Below, in pieces: positions 34,751-34,890 of a stretch of DNA of 34,890 nt. Origin of the DNA: Roseicella aerolata. GTDB lineage: Bacteria > Pseudomonadota > Alphaproteobacteria > Acetobacterales > Acetobacteraceae. The translations under genes and the position numbers were made by a program. Where the stretch lies: contig NZ_JAJAQI010000052.1 in the NCBI RefSeq assembly GCF_020523605.1, forward strand, positions 1 to 34,890, in the 5' to 3' direction. How positions within the stretch are numbered: position 1 is the first letter of the stretch; each line of letters begins with the position of its first letter. The notes beneath the pieces are model-generated. The model saw nothing but the letters and a program-made list of their open reading frames with translations, was not told the origin of the DNA and did not search any database.

Positions 34751-34890
34751 GTTGTGGCTGCGCAGCGGGGTTAGACCTTTATTGCCCTGACTGTGCATAG
34801 CCGCAGTGTTGGAAGTAGGCGGCGCACTCGCTCGGACTGAAGCGGTCGAGGAGACTGCCGATGGTATCCCAGAGGGTGCCGACGGTCCTG
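34751..34890 (-). mobile_element. IS630-family insertion sequence, end fragment
   Basis: It begins within 28 bases of the prs stop and runs off the right edge. It carries the transposase tail and a short palindrome (GCTGCGCAGC, 34757-34766) in the terminal region 34751-34778. The exact end, the terminal inverted repeat and a TA target duplication cannot be fixed because the other end is not in view. Confidence 0.6.
34779..34889 (-). CDS. IS630-family transposase, C-terminal fragment (runs off the right edge)
   Basis: The last 36 residues are present, ending in TAA (34779-34781). The pattern L-W-x-T-I-G-x-L-L-D-x-F-x-P-x-E-C-x-x-Y-F-x-H-x-G-Y-A is the usual C-terminus of IS630-family DDE transposases. 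The catalytic domain is beyond the window edge, so the copy may be intact. Confidence 0.8.
   Translation of the reverse strand, partial: RTVGTLWDTIGSLLDRFSPSECAAYFQHCGYAQSGQ

Overview
The window is very GC-rich and gene-dense. It carries an alphaproteobacterial gene set: a Tad/Flp pilus locus with CpaB/C/E/F, an FlbD-type flagellar regulator inside a fliF-fliG-fliH-fliN operon, a petABC cytochrome bc1 operon beside aerobic hemF, and an orphan Bug/TctC binding protein. The combination suggests Rhodospirillales, probably Acetobacteraceae close to Roseomonas. The class is well supported; the genus is an inference from gene content and codon bias, not from a search.

Layout. Positions 1-119 are the tail of an IS256-family element, which joins directly onto a 5'-truncated MmeI-like (type IIL) DNA methyltransferase (to 1651). 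A tandem pair of paralogous small lipoproteins (1796-2808) then converges on a minus-strand SH3-domain lipoprotein (2882-3637). The Tad pilus region follows. A minus-strand tadG-like/tadE/tadE-like trio (3750-6035) is divergent from a plus-strand Flp pilin gene (6377-6553). The pilin ends in a strong intrinsic terminator and is followed by tadV/cpaA-cpaB-cpaC-short cpaD-like-cpaE-cpaF-tadB-tadC-tadD (6645-15026), tightly packed with several overlapping stop/start codons.

Positions 15213-19027 are a minus-strand housekeeping block: Bug/TctC protein, FKBP-type prolyl isomerase, zeta-crystallin-like oxidoreductase and hemF. hemF is divergent from petA-petB-petC (19235-21859). Two perfect hairpins separate petC from a convergent 48-codon lipoprotein gene that starts with TTG (21968-22114). 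A 150-bp composite repeat (two 44-bp direct repeats around a 15-bp-stem palindrome) lies upstream of an MTA-phosphorylase gene (22528-23409), which converges on an OmpA-family protein (23484-24557).

Positions 24710-33563 are one minus-strand flagellar operon, read fliF-fliG-fliH-fliN-flbD-flhA-flhF-flhG. Every junction overlaps or is separated by only a few bases. prs (33818-34750) is divergent from fliF, and the right edge enters the C-terminus of an IS630-family transposase. Both edges therefore fall in insertion sequences, as expected of an assembly contig broken at repeats.

Functionally the window pairs two surface machines, Tad pilus and flagellar basal body, with respiratory-chain, haem and nucleotide metabolism genes. 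No complete new defence or biosynthetic system is visible. The least explained items are the paired lipoproteins, the minimal CpaD-like protein, the tiny lipoprotein beside petC and the composite palindromic repeat.
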